Shown piece after piece: positions 4,619 through 5,207 of a stretch of 5,207 nucleotides of DNA; the stretch's first letter is position 1; every line of letters begins with the position of its first letter. This stretch comes from UBA922 sp035438805 (GTDB taxonomy: Bacteria > Patescibacteriota > Patescibacteriia > Magasanikbacterales > UBA922). The stretch covers positions 1 to 5,207 of the forward strand of contig DAORJA010000062.1 of the NCBI GenBank assembly GCA_035438805.1, written 5' to 3'. Under the pieces are notes generated by a model. It saw nothing but the letters and a program-made list of their open reading frames with translations, ran no database searches and was not told the origin of the DNA. A program made the position numbers and the translations under genes.

Positions 4619-5207
4619 TTAAAATACATCATTAGTATAATTCAATAACGTGAGTGCTCGACTGTATCTCATACGCAATGGCCCGAGTATGGCAATGAGT
4701 ACATCATTATCCAATTTTTTCCCTACCACACTGCACATAGTTCCAAATGGATTTTGTGACCCAATAGAAATGCGTGGCATTTTATCACTATATTCTTTGT
4801 GTAGTCCAGGCATCACTTCTTCGCACGTATCAAAAATTCCAGATACTGACACAGTGAATGAATAATCCTGGAACTCTGGCTGAGAGAAAAAATGTGAGAT
4901 GCCAGTATAGTAGAGTGAGTCTTTTTTGAATGAAATAATAACTGCAGTTCCGCACATTTCAGATACAATACGCGCAAAAACTTTGAGTTTGCGGTCAACT
5001 TCACGATGAGAGCGAAGTGCTTCACCAATTTTATCAGTAATCTTTTTCCCCATTACTTCCGGCTTCATCAAATGCTCTACATAATACCGATAGCCTTTTT
5101 CAGTAGGAATTCGGCCCGAAGACGTATGTGGATGAGTCAGAAGTCCTTCTTCCTCAAGCTCTCGCATCTCATTACGGAGGGTCGCACCACTTACCTCAAG
5201 CTTACTA
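4619..5207 (-). CDS. hrcA: Heat-inducible transcription repressor HrcA, partial (5' end beyond window), compact form
   Basis: HrcA represses class I heat-shock operons by binding the CIRCE operator and needs chaperonin GroEL to fold into its active state. The 195 visible residues begin inside the winged-helix DNA-binding domain: VSGATLRNEMRELEEEGLL at 5-23, then HTSSGRIPTEKGYRYYV at 27-43, a near-universal HrcA block. The C-terminal regulatory domain shows IGSQNP (148-153) and ILGPLRMRYSRAL (173-185), matching the family's IG.EN and IGPtRMdY motifs. The missing N-terminus should be about 25-35 residues, so the whole protein would be about 220-230 residues against about 340 in Bacillus. The middle of the regulatory domain is much reduced, with no frameshift visible. 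The ATG at 5167 is internal: the frame is open and HrcA-like upstream of it to the window edge. The real start, promoter and any autoregulatory operator lie outside. Confidence 0.93.
   Translation of the reverse strand, partial: SKLEVSGATLRNEMRELEEEGLLTHPHTSSGRIPTEKGYRYYVEHLMKPEVMGKKITDKIGEALRSHREVDRKLKVFARIVSEMCGTAVIISFKKDSLYYTGISHFFSQPEFQDYSFTVSVSGIFDTCEEVMPGLHKEYSDKMPRISIGSQNPFGTMCSVVGKKLDNDVLIAILGPLRMRYSRALTLLNYTNDVF

Noticed and set aside
4175..4648. Plus-strand open frame of 157 codons opposite grpE
   Set aside because: It is antisense to a clearly conserved GrpE, low in complexity (Phe/Ile/Leu-rich), and has no family resemblance.
4649..4661. GAGTGCT on the plus strand near the hrcA 3' end, resembling half of a CIRCE operator
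   Set aside because: The partner TTAGCACTC is absent 9 bp upstream, and the bases encode conserved HrcA C-terminal residues, so it is a chance half-site.

Overview
All recognisable genes lie on the minus strand and form one heat-shock chaperone cluster, read from right to left: hrcA (5' end cut by the window edge) - grpE - hsp20 - dnaK - a membrane-anchored DM13-domain protein - dnaJ (3' end cut by the window edge). I saw no rRNA, tRNA, CRISPR array, insertion sequence or plus-strand gene. The plus-strand reading frames are antisense shadows of dnaK, dnaJ and grpE.

The DNA is AT-rich and densely packed. GrpE ends on a TGA that fits the family's normal C-terminus, so TGA works as a stop here. 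This argues against the lineages that recode TGA as glycine. DnaK has the roughly 20-residue insert near residues 77-100 that is typical of Gram-negative-type DnaK. HrcA is unusually short, all genes but hsp20 lack a Shine-Dalgarno sequence, and a dRS3-like palindrome (translating as the familiar DSRFRGND peptide) sits between genes. Together these suggest a small-genome environmental bacterium, most plausibly Patescibacteria/CPR. That placement is inference, not proof.

Layout from right to left: hrcA 5207-4619, then 9 bp, then grpE 4609-4088. A 142-bp gap follows, holding a long imperfect inverted repeat (4011-4080) and a leader hairpin (3962-3991) beside the only strong ribosome-binding site. 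Next come hsp20 3945-3502, a 208-bp gap with stem-loops and candidate promoters, and dnaK 3293-1365. A 56-bp gap with a terminator-like hairpin precedes the DM13 gene 1308-730, which is 8 bp from dnaJ, starting at 721 and running off the left edge.

Functionally, DnaK, DnaJ and GrpE form the ATP-driven Hsp70 cycle, Hsp20 holds unfolding proteins for it, and HrcA is the expected repressor. The DM13 protein is the outlier: an extracytoplasmic, possibly redox-linked protein placed between dnaK and dnaJ. The most interesting parts of the window are that placement, the RNA-like hairpins whose G-U pairs exist only in the minus-strand transcript, the compact HrcA, and the absence of a classical CIRCE operator in the visible spacers.
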